Below, one piece after another: positions 51,137 to 59,627 of a stretch of DNA of 64,000 bases. The notes under the pieces are model-generated. The model did not search any database. It was not told where the DNA came from and worked only from the letters and a program-made list of their open reading frames with translations. Origin of the DNA: CAVSUR01 sp052143655 (GTDB taxonomy: Bacteria > Actinomycetota > Actinomycetes > Streptosporangiales > Streptosporangiaceae); NCBI GenBank assembly GCA_052143655.1, contig JBKQSL010000032.1:6006-70005 (forward strand), read 5' to 3'. Position numbers and translations under genes: made by a program. Each line of letters starts with the position of its first letter. Position 1 is the stretch's first letter.

Positions 51137-51418
51137 GTGCGAGGTTACACCCAGGACAAGGACGCCTACCTGCGGCGGCTGCGCCGGATCGAGGGGCAGG
51201 TCCGCGGGCTGCAGCGGATGGTCGAGGACGACGTCTACTGCATCGACGTCCTGACCCAGGTTTCGGCGGTCACCCGGGCGCTGCAGGCGGTGGCGCTGGG
51301 GCTGCTGGAAGATCACCTGGGGCACTGCGTCACGCAGGCCATCGAGAACGGCGGCCCGGAGGCGGAACTCAAGGTGAAGGAAGCCGCTGACGCGATCTCC
51401 CGGCTGGTCAAGTCCTGA
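51137..51418 (+). CDS. CsoR/RcnR-family metal-sensing repressor
   Basis: 93 residues, all-helical. The Cu(I)-type ligand set is intact: Cys35 (DDVYCIDV), His60 and Cys64 (DHLGHC), plus the N-terminal RLRRIEGQVRGLQRM helix. It should bind DNA as a tetramer and release on copper binding; persulfide sensing (CstR) is less likely because His is present. GTG start with TATTGT at 51125-51130, 6 bases upstream. Overlaps the 3' end of the YbjN gene on the other strand; no copper exporter is adjacent. Confidence 0.92.
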   Translation: MRGYTQDKDAYLRRLRRIEGQVRGLQRMVEDDVYCIDVLTQVSAVTRALQAVALGLLEDHLGHCVTQAIENGGPEAELKVKEAADAISRLVKS

Positions 51419-51935
51419 AGGCCGGGGACTGGCGCGGCGGCTGCCCGTCCGCGTCGCCCGCCCCGGTCAGCCGGCCGAAGGCGCGCAGGCTGGCGACGCT
51501 CTCGCCGCGCTTGACCCGCCACTCCCACTCCCGGCGGATCGCTGACGCGAAGCCGATCATCAGCGCCTGGTCGAAGTACTCGTCGGCGTAGCTGAGCACG
51601 CAGCCGAGCAGCCGGTCGATTTCTGCCGGGGTGATGGCCGCCAGCGGCAGCCGTCCCACCAGGTGCACGTCCCCGGTCCGGTCCAGGGCGAAGTGCACGC
51701 CGAACATGTCCGCGCCCCGCTCGAGCAGGAACCGGTAGAACTCGGCGTGGTTCTCGTCGGGCTGGCGGCAGAAGAACGCCTCGACCTGCAGGCTGTGCTG
51801 GCCGGCGATCAGCCAGGTCATCGTGGCGAGCTTGTGCTGGCCGTCGAGGCGGACCAGGCAGGCGCCCGGCTGCGGGCTCTCGAACGGGATGCCGAGCCCG
51901 GTCAGCGCCGCCGCGAGGTCAGCTGCTGCGGTCAT
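51408..51935 (-). CDS. YbjN-domain protein
   Basis: 175 residues with the YbjN / type III chaperone-like fold, as in Rv0487 next to mshA in M. tuberculosis. Seen: an N-terminal LVRLDGQHKLATMTWLI strand region and FYRFLLERGADMFGVHFAL. Function unknown. The ATG at 51935 overlaps the mshA stop, so it is co-translated with mshA. Its last codons overlap the end of the CsoR gene. Confidence 0.85.
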   Translation of the reverse strand: MTAAADLAAALTGLGIPFESPQPGACLVRLDGQHKLATMTWLIAGQHSLQVEAFFCRQPDENHAEFYRFLLERGADMFGVHFALDRTGDVHLVGRLPLAAITPAEIDRLLGCVLSYADEYFDQALMIGFASAIRREWEWRVKRGESVASLRAFGRLTGAGDADGQPPRQSPAFRT

Positions 51936-53200
51936 GCGTCCACCGGCGCCGGCGCGCCGCTGATGACGGAGCTGTACAAGTTCAGGAGCGCGTCGACGGT
52001 GGCCGGCCAGCCGAACTTGGACGCGTGCGCGCGGGCGCCGCGCGACAGCCGGGCCAGCGTGGCCGGGGCCGCGATCAGCTCGCGCACCGCGCGCGCGTAG
52101 CTGGCCGGGGCGTGCGAGTCCACCAGCACCCCGGAGACCCCGTGCGCGACCGCGGTGCGCAGGCCGCCGACCGAGGCAGCGACGACCGGCGTGCCGCACG
52201 CCTGCGCCTCCACCGCCACCAGGCCGAAGGACTCGGTGTAGGACGGCACCATGACCAGTGTCGCCGCCCGGTACCAGTCAGCCAGCTCCGACTGCGGGCA
52301 GGGCGGCTCCAGCCGCACCAGGTCCGCGATGTGCAGCCGCCGGGCCAGCACCGAGAGCCCGTCCGGGTCCGCCCGGCCGGATCCCGACGGCCCCCCGACG
52401 AACGCGACGGTCAGCCGCCGCGCCAGTTCCGGGTCGTCGGCCACGAGCCGCGCGGCGGCGTGCAGGACCAGGTCGGGCGCCTTGAGCGGCTGAACCCGCC
52501 CGGCGAAGACCAGCACGATGCCGTCGGCGGGCAGGCCGAGCCGCCTTCGGGCCGCGTCCCGTGAGCCGGGCCGGAACACGGCGAGATCGACGCCCGGGTT
52601 GATCGTGGCTACCCGTCCGGGCTCGGCGTCGTACATCTCGGTGAGCTGCCGCGCCTCCTCGTCGGTATTGGCGACCAGCCGGTCGGCAGCCGCGATGACC
52701 TCGGCCTCGCCGCGCAGCCGGGCTGTCGGCTCGGCCGCGTCGCCGGCCGTCAGCGCGGCGTTCTTGACCCGGCCCAGCGTGTGCATCGACTGCACCAGCG
52801 GGACGCCCCAGCGCTCCTTGGCCGCGGCGCCGACCTGGCCGGAAAGCCAGTAATGGCCGTGGATGAGGTCGTAGCGGCCGGGTGCGCAGGCCGCCTCGGC
52901 CCGCAGCACCTCGAACGTGAAGTGGCACAGCTGGCCGGGCAGGTCGGCCTTGTCCAGATCCTCGAACGGGCCGGCCGGCAGGTGCCTGACCAGCACCCCG
53001 GGGGCCAGCTCGGCCACGGGCGGCAGGTCGCGGGACACGGCGCGGGTGAAGATGTCGACCTCCACCCCGCGGGCGGCCAGCCTCTTGGCTACCTCCACCA
53101 CGTACACGTTCAGCCCGCCTGCATCGCCAGTCCCGGGCTGCTCCAGCGGTGACGTGTGCACGCTGATTGTCGCGATACGCCGGGGCAAGCGTCGCGGCAC
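51932..53200 (-). CDS. mshA: Mycothiol glycosyltransferase MshA
   Basis: 422 residues, GT-B fold, family GT4. It joins UDP-GlcNAc to 1-L-myo-inositol-1-phosphate, the first step of mycothiol synthesis. Seen: the N-terminal glycine loop PLEQPGTGDAGGLNVYV, HGHYWLSG, FAGRVQPLKAPD and the E-x7-E donor motif in ESFGLVAVEAQACGTPV. GTG at 53200 with GGAGG 8 bases before; the longer frame to 53425 is rejected. Neighbours ybjN, gpmA, senX3 and regX3 match M. tuberculosis. Confidence 0.95.
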   Translation of the reverse strand: MPRRLPRRIATISVHTSPLEQPGTGDAGGLNVYVVEVAKRLAARGVEVDIFTRAVSRDLPPVAELAPGVLVRHLPAGPFEDLDKADLPGQLCHFTFEVLRAEAACAPGRYDLIHGHYWLSGQVGAAAKERWGVPLVQSMHTLGRVKNAALTAGDAAEPTARLRGEAEVIAAADRLVANTDEEARQLTEMYDAEPGRVATINPGVDLAVFRPGSRDAARRRLGLPADGIVLVFAGRVQPLKAPDLVLHAAARLVADDPELARRLTVAFVGGPSGSGRADPDGLSVLARRLHIADLVRLEPPCPQSELADWYRAATLVMVPSYTESFGLVAVEAQACGTPVVAASVGGLRTAVAHGVSGVLVDSHAPASYARAVRELIAAPATLARLSRGARAHASKFGWPATVDALLNLYSSVISGAPAPVDA

Positions 53201-53418
53201 GGCTACCACCTCCGAATAGGCAACCCCGCGGGCGCTGCTGGTGTTCCCCTGGCGGGCGGCCCCGCCTGCCTGCGCCGCAGTCCTTGCCGTGCCGCGCCGG
53301 GGCGCTTGGGTGCCTGCGCCGGGCGGCGGCTCTGCGCGCCGGGCCCGCCTGCTGTGCCGCAAAGTTCCCTCTGACTTCCCCCGGGCGGCGCGGCCCGGGC
53401 GGCGATAGGGTCGGTGAT

Positions 53419-54162
53419 ATGGCAACGCTGGTGCTGATCAGGCATGGTGAAAGCGTCTGGAACTCGGAAGGCCTGTTTACCGGCTGGGTGGACGTGGGGC
53501 TGTCCGACAAGGGGGCGGCGGAGGCCGCGCACGGCGGCAGCCTGCTGGCCGAGGCGGGCCTGCAGCCCGACATCCTGCACACTTCGGTCCTGACCAGGGC
53601 GATCCAGACCGCGAACCTGGTGCTGGACACCGCCGACCTGGCGTGGCTGCCGGTGCGCCGGTCCTGGCGGCTGAACGAGCGGCATTACGGCGCGCTGCAG
53701 GGCAAGAACAAGTCGCAGACCCGGGAGCAGTTCGGCGACGAGCAGTTCATGCTCTGGCGCCGGTCCTACGACGTGCCGCCGCCGCCGCTGTCCGGCGCTG
53801 ACATGGTGGCGCAGACGCAGGACCCCCGTTACGCGCTGCTTCCTGACGAGCTGATGCCGCGCTCGGAGTGCCTGAAGGACGTCGTCCACCGGATGATGCC
53901 GTACTGGCACGACGCGATCATCCCGGACCTGGCGGCGGGCCGTACCGTCCTGGTGGTAGCGCACGGCAACTCGCTGCGGGCGCTGGTCAAGCACCTTGAT
54001 GGCATCTCGGACGCCGACATCGCCGAGCTCAACATCCCGACGGGCATCCCGCTGGTCTACGAGGTCGACGACAGTTTCCGGCCGCTGCCTCCCGGCGGGC
54101 GCTACCTGGACCCGGAGGCCGCCGTCACCGCAGCCGAGTCCGTCCGCACGCAGGGCCGCTGA
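53419..54162 (+). CDS. gpmA: 2,3-bisphosphoglycerate-dependent phosphoglycerate mutase
   Basis: 247 residues. Seen: catalytic LIRHGESVWN, the LNERHYGALQGKNK segment specific to dPGM, and the second His in VVAHGNSLRALV. Interconverts 3- and 2-phosphoglycerate in glycolysis. Leaderless start supported by TAGGGT (53406-53411), 7 bases before the ATG. Divergent from mshA, as in mycobacteria. Confidence 0.96.
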   Translation: MATLVLIRHGESVWNSEGLFTGWVDVGLSDKGAAEAAHGGSLLAEAGLQPDILHTSVLTRAIQTANLVLDTADLAWLPVRRSWRLNERHYGALQGKNKSQTREQFGDEQFMLWRRSYDVPPPPLSGADMVAQTQDPRYALLPDELMPRSECLKDVVHRMMPYWHDAIIPDLAAGRTVLVVAHGNSLRALVKHLDGISDADIAELNIPTGIPLVYEVDDSFRPLPPGGRYLDPEAAVTAAESVRTQGR

Positions 54163-54292
54163 CCCGGCTGGCGTCGGGAACCCGGCCGCCAGGTGGCCGC
54201 AAGTTATCCAGGAAGTGAACACTAGGCGAATAGCCGCACGTCAGGGTTTCACGGCCGATGCGCGCGGCCGGTCCGCCGAATACCATCGAAGG

Positions 54293-54403
54293 GTGGACTT
54301 CGGACTTGTCGCGGTGAGTTCGCCCCGCCCGGCTGAGCCGGCCGGAGCCCGTGGCCATGCTGCGCCGGGCCGCCTGACGGCCGCGCGCCCCGCTGCCCGA
54401 TGA
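54293..54403 (+). CDS. Short upstream ORF overlapping senX3 (36 aa)
   Basis: GTG at 54293 with TACCAT at 54281-54286, 6 bases upstream, so probably the leaderless first ORF of the senX3-regX3 mRNA. It encodes MDFGLVAVSSPRPAEPAG and ends in ATGA with the senX3 start. It may be what is left of the lost membrane N-terminus, or a coupling ORF for the kinase. Confidence 0.5.
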   Translation: MDFGLVAVSSPRPAEPAGARGHAAPGRLTAARPAAR

Positions 54404-55527
54404 CACCCAGGGACGAATCAGTGCCGGACAAGCTGGCGGATCCGGACCTGCCCCAGGGCATTGCCTCGGTTCTGTCGGTGCTGTCGTCGGCGGCCGTGGT
54501 CCTGGACAGCACCGACCGGGTGCTGCGGGCCAGCGCCGCAGCCCGGGAGTTCGGACTGGTCCGGGGAAACCAGCTGGTCGTCGGCGAGCTGGTCGCGCTG
54601 ACCCGGCAGGTCCGCCGGGACAGGGAGATCCGCGAGGGCGAGATCGAGATCACCGCCAGCGGCCTGCCCGGCCGGACCACCAGCTTCGCGGTCCGGGTGG
54701 CGCCCCTCGGCGCGGGCGTGGGCGATGGCGGCCTGGTGCTGATGCTGGCCGAGGACCAGACCGAGAGCCGCCGGGTCGAGGAAGTCCGCCGGGACTTCGT
54801 CGCGAACACCAGTCACGAGCTTAAGACCCCCGTCGGGGCGCTGGCGCTGCTGGCCGAGACGGTGGAGGACGCGGCCGACGACCCGGAGGCCGTGCGCCGC
54901 TTCGCCGGGCGGATGCGCCAGGAGGCAGCTCGCCTGACGCACCTGGTGCAGGACCTGATCACGCTGAACCGGATCCAGGCGGCCGAGCCGATGCCCGATC
55001 CGGTCACCGTCGACCTGGACGCCGTCGTCGCCGAGGCGCTGGACCGCTGCCGGATGAAGGCGACCGCGGGCGGCATCGAGCTGGAGGCCGCCGGCATCCG
55101 CGGGCTGACCGTGCACGGGGACGAGGACCTGCTCGTCACGGCGCTGCGGAACCTGCTGGAGAACGCCGTCGCCTACAGCCCGGAGCACACCCGGGTGGTA
55201 GTTACCACGCGGCAGGCCGGAGACGACGTCGCCGAGATCAGCGTGGCCGACCAGGGCATCGGCATACCGGAGCGGGATCTGCAGCGGATCTTCGAGCGGT
55301 TCTACCGGGTGGACCCGGCGCGCTCGCGGGTCACCGGCGGAACCGGGCTGGGCCTGGCAATCGTCAAGCACGTCATGGCGGCGCACGCGGGCAAGGTGAC
55401 CGTGTGGAGCAAGGAAGGTGTCGGCTCGACCTTCACACTGCAGCTGCCGCTGCAGCCATGGGCCGTGCCGATCAGCGACGGGCCAGTTCAGGCCCTGGGC
55501 GACTCTGCCAGGGAGGCAGTCTCATGA
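54400..55527 (+). CDS. senX3: SenX3/PhoR-like sensor histidine kinase without membrane helices
   Basis: 375 residues. A PAS-like domain (about 20-125, SVLSSAAVVLDSTDRVLRAS) leads into the HisKA domain with phosphoacceptor His139 in NTSHELKTPVGAL, then HATPase motifs LLENAVAYSP, DQGIGIP and GGTGLGLAIVKH. Relatives sense phosphate starvation and phosphorylate RegX3/PhoP. Known SenX3/PhoR proteins begin with one or two membrane helices; here a stop at 54334-54336 closes the frame and no hydrophobic segment precedes the PAS region. The ATG overlaps the short upstream ORF. Confidence 0.9.
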   Translation: MTPRDESVPDKLADPDLPQGIASVLSVLSSAAVVLDSTDRVLRASAAAREFGLVRGNQLVVGELVALTRQVRRDREIREGEIEITASGLPGRTTSFAVRVAPLGAGVGDGGLVLMLAEDQTESRRVEEVRRDFVANTSHELKTPVGALALLAETVEDAADDPEAVRRFAGRMRQEAARLTHLVQDLITLNRIQAAEPMPDPVTVDLDAVVAEALDRCRMKATAGGIELEAAGIRGLTVHGDEDLLVTALRNLLENAVAYSPEHTRVVVTTRQAGDDVAEISVADQGIGIPERDLQRIFERFYRVDPARSRVTGGTGLGLAIVKHVMAAHAGKVTVWSKEGVGSTFTLQLPLQPWAVPISDGPVQALGDSAREAVS

Positions 55528-56210
55528 CACGCGTGCTCGTGGTGGAGGATGAGGCGTCATTCAGCGACCCGCTCTCCTACATGCTGCGCAAGGAGGGCTT
55601 CGACGTGGCGGTCTGCGCCACCGGGCCGGACGCGCTCGACACCTTCGACCGGACCGGCGCCGACCTCGTCCTGCTCGACCTGATGCTGCCTGGCCTGCCG
55701 GGCAGCGAGGTGTGCCGGGCCCTGCGCGAGCGCTCCAACGTGCCCGTCATCATGCTGACGGCCAAGGACGGGGAGATCGACAAGGTCGTCGGCCTGGAGC
55801 TGGGCGCCGACGACTACGTGACCAAGCCGTTCTCCTCCCGCGAACTGGTCGCCCGGATGCGAGCGGTACTGCGGCGGCGCGGCGACGCCGATGAGCCGGT
55901 GACGTCGGTGCTGGAGTCCGGCCCGGTGCGGATGGACGTCGAGCGGCATGTAGTGACGGTGCGCAGCCAGCAGGTCCAGCTGCCGCTCAAGGAATTCGAG
56001 CTGCTCGAGGTCCTGCTGCGCAATGCCGGGCGGGTGCTGACCCGGATGCAGCTGATCGACCGGGTGTGGGGCGCTGACTACGTCGGTGACACTAAGACCC
56101 TCGACGTGCACGTGAAGCGGCTGCGCGCCAAGATCGAGCCGGATCCGGCCAGCCCGGCGCATATCGTCACGGTGCGCGGGCTTGGCTACAAGTTCGAGCC
56201 TGCCGGCTGA
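55524..56210 (+). CDS. regX3: OmpR-family response regulator RegX3 (PhoP-like)
   Basis: 228 residues. Receiver with phosphoacceptor Asp52 (LLDLMLPG), acidic pocket VVEDE and Lys in VTKPF; C-terminal winged helix with TRMQLIDRVWG and KTLDVHVKRLRAKIE. Activates the phosphate-starvation regulon in relatives. Start overlaps the senX3 stop (ATGA), giving tight coupling. The window has no phosphate transport gene, so its regulon lies elsewhere. Confidence 0.95.
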   Translation: MTRVLVVEDEASFSDPLSYMLRKEGFDVAVCATGPDALDTFDRTGADLVLLDLMLPGLPGSEVCRALRERSNVPVIMLTAKDGEIDKVVGLELGADDYVTKPFSSRELVARMRAVLRRRGDADEPVTSVLESGPVRMDVERHVVTVRSQQVQLPLKEFELLEVLLRNAGRVLTRMQLIDRVWGADYVGDTKTLDVHVKRLRAKIEPDPASPAHIVTVRGLGYKFEPAG

Positions 56211-56261
56211 CCCCTTGGCTACGGGCTGCGCAGGCCGGGCCGCTCGCTGGCCAGCCCCGGG

Positions 56262-56912
56262 CTAGCCAGCTGCCGAGGGGGAGGCCGAGGGCGTGGCGGG
56301 TCCCTTCGTCTTGTGGTGATGCTTGCCAGCCGGGCTAGTCGCCTTCGGGGAGGCTGACGGCGACGGGGCGGCCGAGTAGGTGCTGTAGTACTGCGCCTTG
56401 GCCATGACCGGGACCCTGAGCGTCACGCTGCCGGCGTTCTGGAAGGTGAGCGTGACGTTGACCCCCTGCCCGGCAGTCAGCGATCGGGTCAGCCCGGTCA
56501 GCACCGCCTTGGGGATGGGACCGGTCAGCAGTTCATCCTTCTGGCTGGGAAGGCTGATCGGGCCGGTGGCCAGCACCACCTTCTTCGCCGCGCTCGGGGC
56601 GCTGATGCCGATCAGCTTGTCCGGGGTGCCGGTGTTCACCAGGCCGAGGAACAGCCCGGCGGAATGCCCGGCGGGCAGCGTCCCGCTGCCCGCCGTGCCG
56701 AGGATGAAGACGTTCCTGATGGCGATGTCGTGGAACATGGTGGTCGCGCCGGGAGTCGGCTGGTGCCAGTGCTGGGTGGGCGCGCCAGGGCCGGCCTCGC
56801 AGCCGGCCAGCGCCGGAAGCGCCGCCGCAACGGCCAGGACCAGGACGCGACGGGGCAGTGCAGCCCGGCGGCGGTTGCGGATCAGGCGTGTTCTGTTCAT
56901 CAGAGGTCTCAT
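56262..56912 (-). CDS. Secreted lipoprotein, LpqE / PCu(A)C-like
   Basis: 216 residues. A twin-basic signal peptide ends in lipobox ALAGC. The mature part (IRNVFILGTAG...AGLFLGLVNTGTPDKLIGIS) resembles DUF461/LpqE lipoproteins of the copper-chaperone PCu(A)C superfamily, but the Met/His copper ligands are not obvious. A His/Lys-rich and Pro/Ser-rich tail (KHHHKTKGP) follows. The start could be ATG 56912 or 56900. Convergent with regX3. Confidence 0.72.
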   Translation of the reverse strand: MRPLMNRTRLIRNRRRAALPRRVLVLAVAAALPALAGCEAGPGAPTQHWHQPTPGATTMFHDIAIRNVFILGTAGSGTLPAGHSAGLFLGLVNTGTPDKLIGISAPSAAKKVVLATGPISLPSQKDELLTGPIPKAVLTGLTRSLTAGQGVNVTLTFQNAGSVTLRVPVMAKAQYYSTYSAAPSPSASPKATSPAGKHHHKTKGPATPSASPSAAG

Positions 56913-57136
56913 CACTGCTACGCGTCGGCTGGGGTACGGGCAGGCAATAACACCGGCAGCGTAGCCGTCGCCGGCTGCCCGGCGTGCGCCGGCCCGCCGT
57001 ACTGAGCTGTCCGGTTGATCACACGAGGCTGCCCGTTGACCGCACGGGGCGATCGTGCTGCACGCGGTCCCGGCTGACCGCAGTCGGCCGGGAGCCGGCC
57101 GGGCCCGCGCCGCACGGGAGGGCGAGGGCAGCAACG

Positions 57137-57955
57137 TCAGCGCGCCGGGCTCGGGCTGGCCGCCAGGCCCGCCAGGCCCGCGAGGTCGCCGGCCAGCCGG
57201 AGGTTGCCGCCGAGATGACGGGCCAGCCGCACCGACCCGGTCTTGTCGACCAGGAGCGCGGTCAGGCCGGCCCGCTGATAGGCGGTGCCCAGGGTGTCCT
57301 TCGCGTCCTCGGCCACCTGGACCTTCGGCGGGGCGGTGCCCGCCGCGAGCCGCCGGACGGCGGCCATCGTCGTGCCGGTGCCGACCAGGAACACCGGTAC
57401 GTGCGCCTGGGCGGCCTGGAGCAGCAGCGCGCGCACCGCTGCGCCGCATGCGCAGCCCGCCGGGACCAGGGTCAGCACCGACCCATTCAGCGCCTGCGCC
57501 GCCAGCTCCTTGCCGCCGATGAGGAGCCGCGCCGCGGGCAGCGGGCTGGCGGCCGTTACCACGGTGCCGTGCGCCGTCCCGGCAGCCGGGGAGGTCGGGG
57601 AAGTGCCCGCAGACGAGGTTCCGGCGGCAGAATTGCCGGGGGAGCGGGGAAGCCCGGTCAGGTTGCCGGGCCAGGCGGTGAACACGGTCAGCAGCGTGCC
57701 GGCGATCAGCGCGAGGATCAGGCAGCCTGCCAGCAGCGGCACGATCATGCCGTCTCTGGCTAGCGGCGAGCTCCACCGGCTGCGGCGCAGGCGGCGCCGC
57801 AGCGCCCGCTGCTCTCGGTTGTAGGCCTGCACGTCACGGTCGAGTTCCCGGGCATCATCGGGAACCACGATGTCGATAGGGGGCAGGCCCGAATCGTCGT
57901 GATCCGGTTCGCCGCCAAGGTTCACGTGCACCTCTCCGGCATAAGCGCGCAGCAT
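57137..57955 (-). CDS. Single-pass membrane protein with thioredoxin-like extracytoplasmic domain
   Basis: 272 residues. Cytosolic basic N-terminus, one hydrophobic helix at about residues 70-92, a Ser/Thr/Ala-rich linker, then a domain containing LTLVPAGCACGAAVRALLL, PVFLVGTG and LTALLVDKTGSVRLAR. That pattern suggests a thioredoxin/redoxin fold with a CxC pair instead of CxxC. Function unknown. GAAGGAGG directly abuts the ATG at 57955; the GTGs at 57931 or 57925 behind GGAGAGG may be the true start. Divergent from carD. Confidence 0.65.
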   Translation of the reverse strand: MLRAYAGEVHVNLGGEPDHDDSGLPPIDIVVPDDARELDRDVQAYNREQRALRRRLRRSRWSSPLARDGMIVPLLAGCLILALIAGTLLTVFTAWPGNLTGLPRSPGNSAAGTSSAGTSPTSPAAGTAHGTVVTAASPLPAARLLIGGKELAAQALNGSVLTLVPAGCACGAAVRALLLQAAQAHVPVFLVGTGTTMAAVRRLAAGTAPPKVQVAEDAKDTLGTAYQRAGLTALLVDKTGSVRLARHLGGNLRLAGDLAGLAGLAASPSPAR

Positions 57956-58342
57956 CCTCCTTCAGTATGAGCCCAGTACACCCGTGCTGTGACAGGGCGG
58001 TCGGCCTGGCCGGCTCCGGCTGCTGTCGCGGCTGGGCAGCCGGCCCGGATGCCCCGTCGGCCCAGGGCTTGCGGCGGCGGCCGGGCCGCCTGGAACGCCG
58101 TCCGGCGTCAGCCCGGCTGTCCCTCCAGGGGGGCGCCAGGCCGACCGGAGCCGGGGGCTGCCCGCCGCCCGCGAGGGCGGGCAGCGGCTGTCGCCGGCGC
58201 CGCCCAAATCGCTGCCGCGCCGGGCTCCGAACGAATTATCTGCCGTGAATGGCGGCACTGACCTGCATGTTTGCCGCCAAGAGGCGCTAATCGCCCTGGT
58301 TAGGCGTGGTAGGATAGCTTCAGCGGAAGGGGTACATGCCAC
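57956..58342. promoter_or_regulatory. Divergent region before carD, with hairpin and carD promoter
   Basis: 387 bases with no gene. A perfect 10-bp stem GCTGCCCGCC / GGCGGGCAGC sits at 58157-58185. Near carD, TAGGAT at 58312-58317 is a good -10 box. GGAAGGGG before the ATG is the ribosome site. Confidence 0.6.
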
Positions 58343-58825
58343 ATGTCATTCAAGGTCGGCGACACCGTCGTCTACCCCCACCATGGGGCTGCTCGGATCG
58401 AAGAGATCGAGACCCGTTCGATCAAGGGTGTGGATAAAACCTACCTCGTGCTCAAGGTCGACAAGGGCGACCTGACTGTGCGTGTTCCCGCCGACAATGC
58501 TGAGCTGGTCGGCGTCCGGGACGTGGTCGGGCAGGAAGGTCTGGAGCGGGTGTTCGAGGTGCTGCGCGCCCCGTACACCGAGGAACCTACTAACTGGTCA
58601 CGCCGGTACAAGGCCAATCTGGAAAAGCTGGCCTCGGGCGATGTGAACAAGGTCGCCGAGGTCGTGCGCGATCTGTGGCGGCGGGACCGGGAGCGCGGCC
58701 TGTCGGCGGGCGAGAAGCGCATGCTCGCCAAGGCGCGGCAGATCCTGGTCAGCGAGCTTGCGCTGGCTGAGAAGACGAACGAGGACAAGGCCGAGGCCCT
58801 GCTGGACGAGATTCTCGCCAGCTGA
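58343..58825 (+). CDS. carD: CarD transcription factor
   Basis: 160 residues, full length. N-terminal RNA-polymerase-interacting domain (FKVGDTVVYPHHGAARIEEIE) binds the beta subunit; the C-terminal helical domain carries the conserved Trp region (EPTNWSRRYKANLEKL) that wedges into the upstream edge of the transcription bubble. Stabilises open complexes, notably at rRNA promoters. It is followed by a very strong terminator, separating it from ispF. Confidence 0.97.
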   Translation: MSFKVGDTVVYPHHGAARIEEIETRSIKGVDKTYLVLKVDKGDLTVRVPADNAELVGVRDVVGQEGLERVFEVLRAPYTEEPTNWSRRYKANLEKLASGDVNKVAEVVRDLWRRDRERGLSAGEKRMLAKARQILVSELALAEKTNEDKAEALLDEILAS

Positions 58826-58860
58826 CAGGCAGACTGGCTGGCCGGGGGTAACGTCGGCTA

Positions 58861-58907
58861 AGTGCGGGCGAGCACGCTCGGGAGTGCTCGCCCGCACTGT
58901 TTTCTGT
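58861..58907 (+). terminator. Strong intrinsic terminator after carD
   Basis: AGTGCGGGCGAGCAC pairs perfectly over 15 bp with GTGCTCGCCCGCACT around an 8-base loop and is followed by GTTTTCTGTT. The clearest intrinsic terminator in the window. Confidence 0.93.
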
Positions 58908-58984
58908 TACTGGCTCAGGCCCGCGCCGCCTTGAGCGCTGCGGCCCTGGTGACGTGCGCGGGCGGTCCGGTGCCGGAGTTGTCG

Positions 58985-59461
58985 ATGCGGGTAGGCCTCG
59001 GTGTTGACGTGCACCCGTTCGGCCCGGCCGGGCGTCCGCTCTACCTTGCCTGCCTGCACTGGCCGGCGGAGCCGGGTCTGCTCGGTCACTCTGACGGGGA
59101 CGTCGCGGCGCACGCCGCCTGTGACGCCCTGCTCTCCGCGGCCGGCCTGGGTGACCTGGGCCAGCAGTTCGGCACCGACGCACCCCAGTGGGCCGCCGCG
59201 GCCGGCGCCAGCCTGCTCACCGAGACCCTGGCGAGGCTGACCGCGGCCGGGTGGTCTGTCGGGAACGTCGCCATCCAGGTGATCGGTAACCGGCCGCGGA
59301 TAGCGGCGCGACGCGGCGAGGCGGAAGCCGCCCTGTCGGCCGCGCTGGGCGGGGGAGCGGTCAGCCTCTCCGGTACCACGACTGACGGACTGGGCCTCAC
59401 CGGCCGGGGCGAGGGCCTCGCCGCCATCGCCACCGCTCTGCTTGTCCGGCGCGGGGACTGA
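58985..59461 (+). CDS. ispF: 2-C-methyl-D-erythritol 2,4-cyclodiphosphate synthase
   Basis: 158 residues. Forms the cyclodiphosphate in the MEP isoprenoid pathway. Seen: zinc ligands in GVDVHPF and the GHSDGDVAAHA motif, and the C-terminal TTTDGLGLTGRGEG. The loop after DLGQQF reads GTDAPQW, a deviation from the usual FPP-DP pattern. ATG at 58985 with CCGGAG upstream; GTG 58970 is an alternative. ispD, which usually lies between carD and ispF, is missing. The last codons run into a tandem repeat. Confidence 0.93.
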   Translation: MRVGLGVDVHPFGPAGRPLYLACLHWPAEPGLLGHSDGDVAAHAACDALLSAAGLGDLGQQFGTDAPQWAAAAGASLLTETLARLTAAGWSVGNVAIQVIGNRPRIAARRGEAEAALSAALGGGAVSLSGTTTDGLGLTGRGEGLAAIATALLVRRGD

Positions 59462-59525
59462 CGCCCGTCCGGGGACTGACGCCTGTCCGGGGACTGACGC
59501 CCCGTCCGGGGACTGACGCCCGTCC
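59453..59525. repeat. Four 18-19 bp tandem repeats at the end of ispF
   Basis: GGGGACTGACGCC(C)GTCC recurs at 59453, 59471, 59489 and 59508, with a degenerate fifth unit after. The first unit supplies the ispF stop codon (GGGGAC TGA). Confidence 0.9.
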
Positions 59526-59627
59526 GGCGTGCGGACTGAGGCCGGGATTACGGCACGGCCATTACGGCAGCGCTCAGGCGGCCGCGTGCGCAACTGGGCT
59601 GTGGCAGTGGCAGATCTGGGCGGACGG

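Noticed and set aside
54190..54240. PHO box upstream of senX3
   Set aside because: A single GTTCAC-like half-site is present on the minus strand but the second repeat does not match well.
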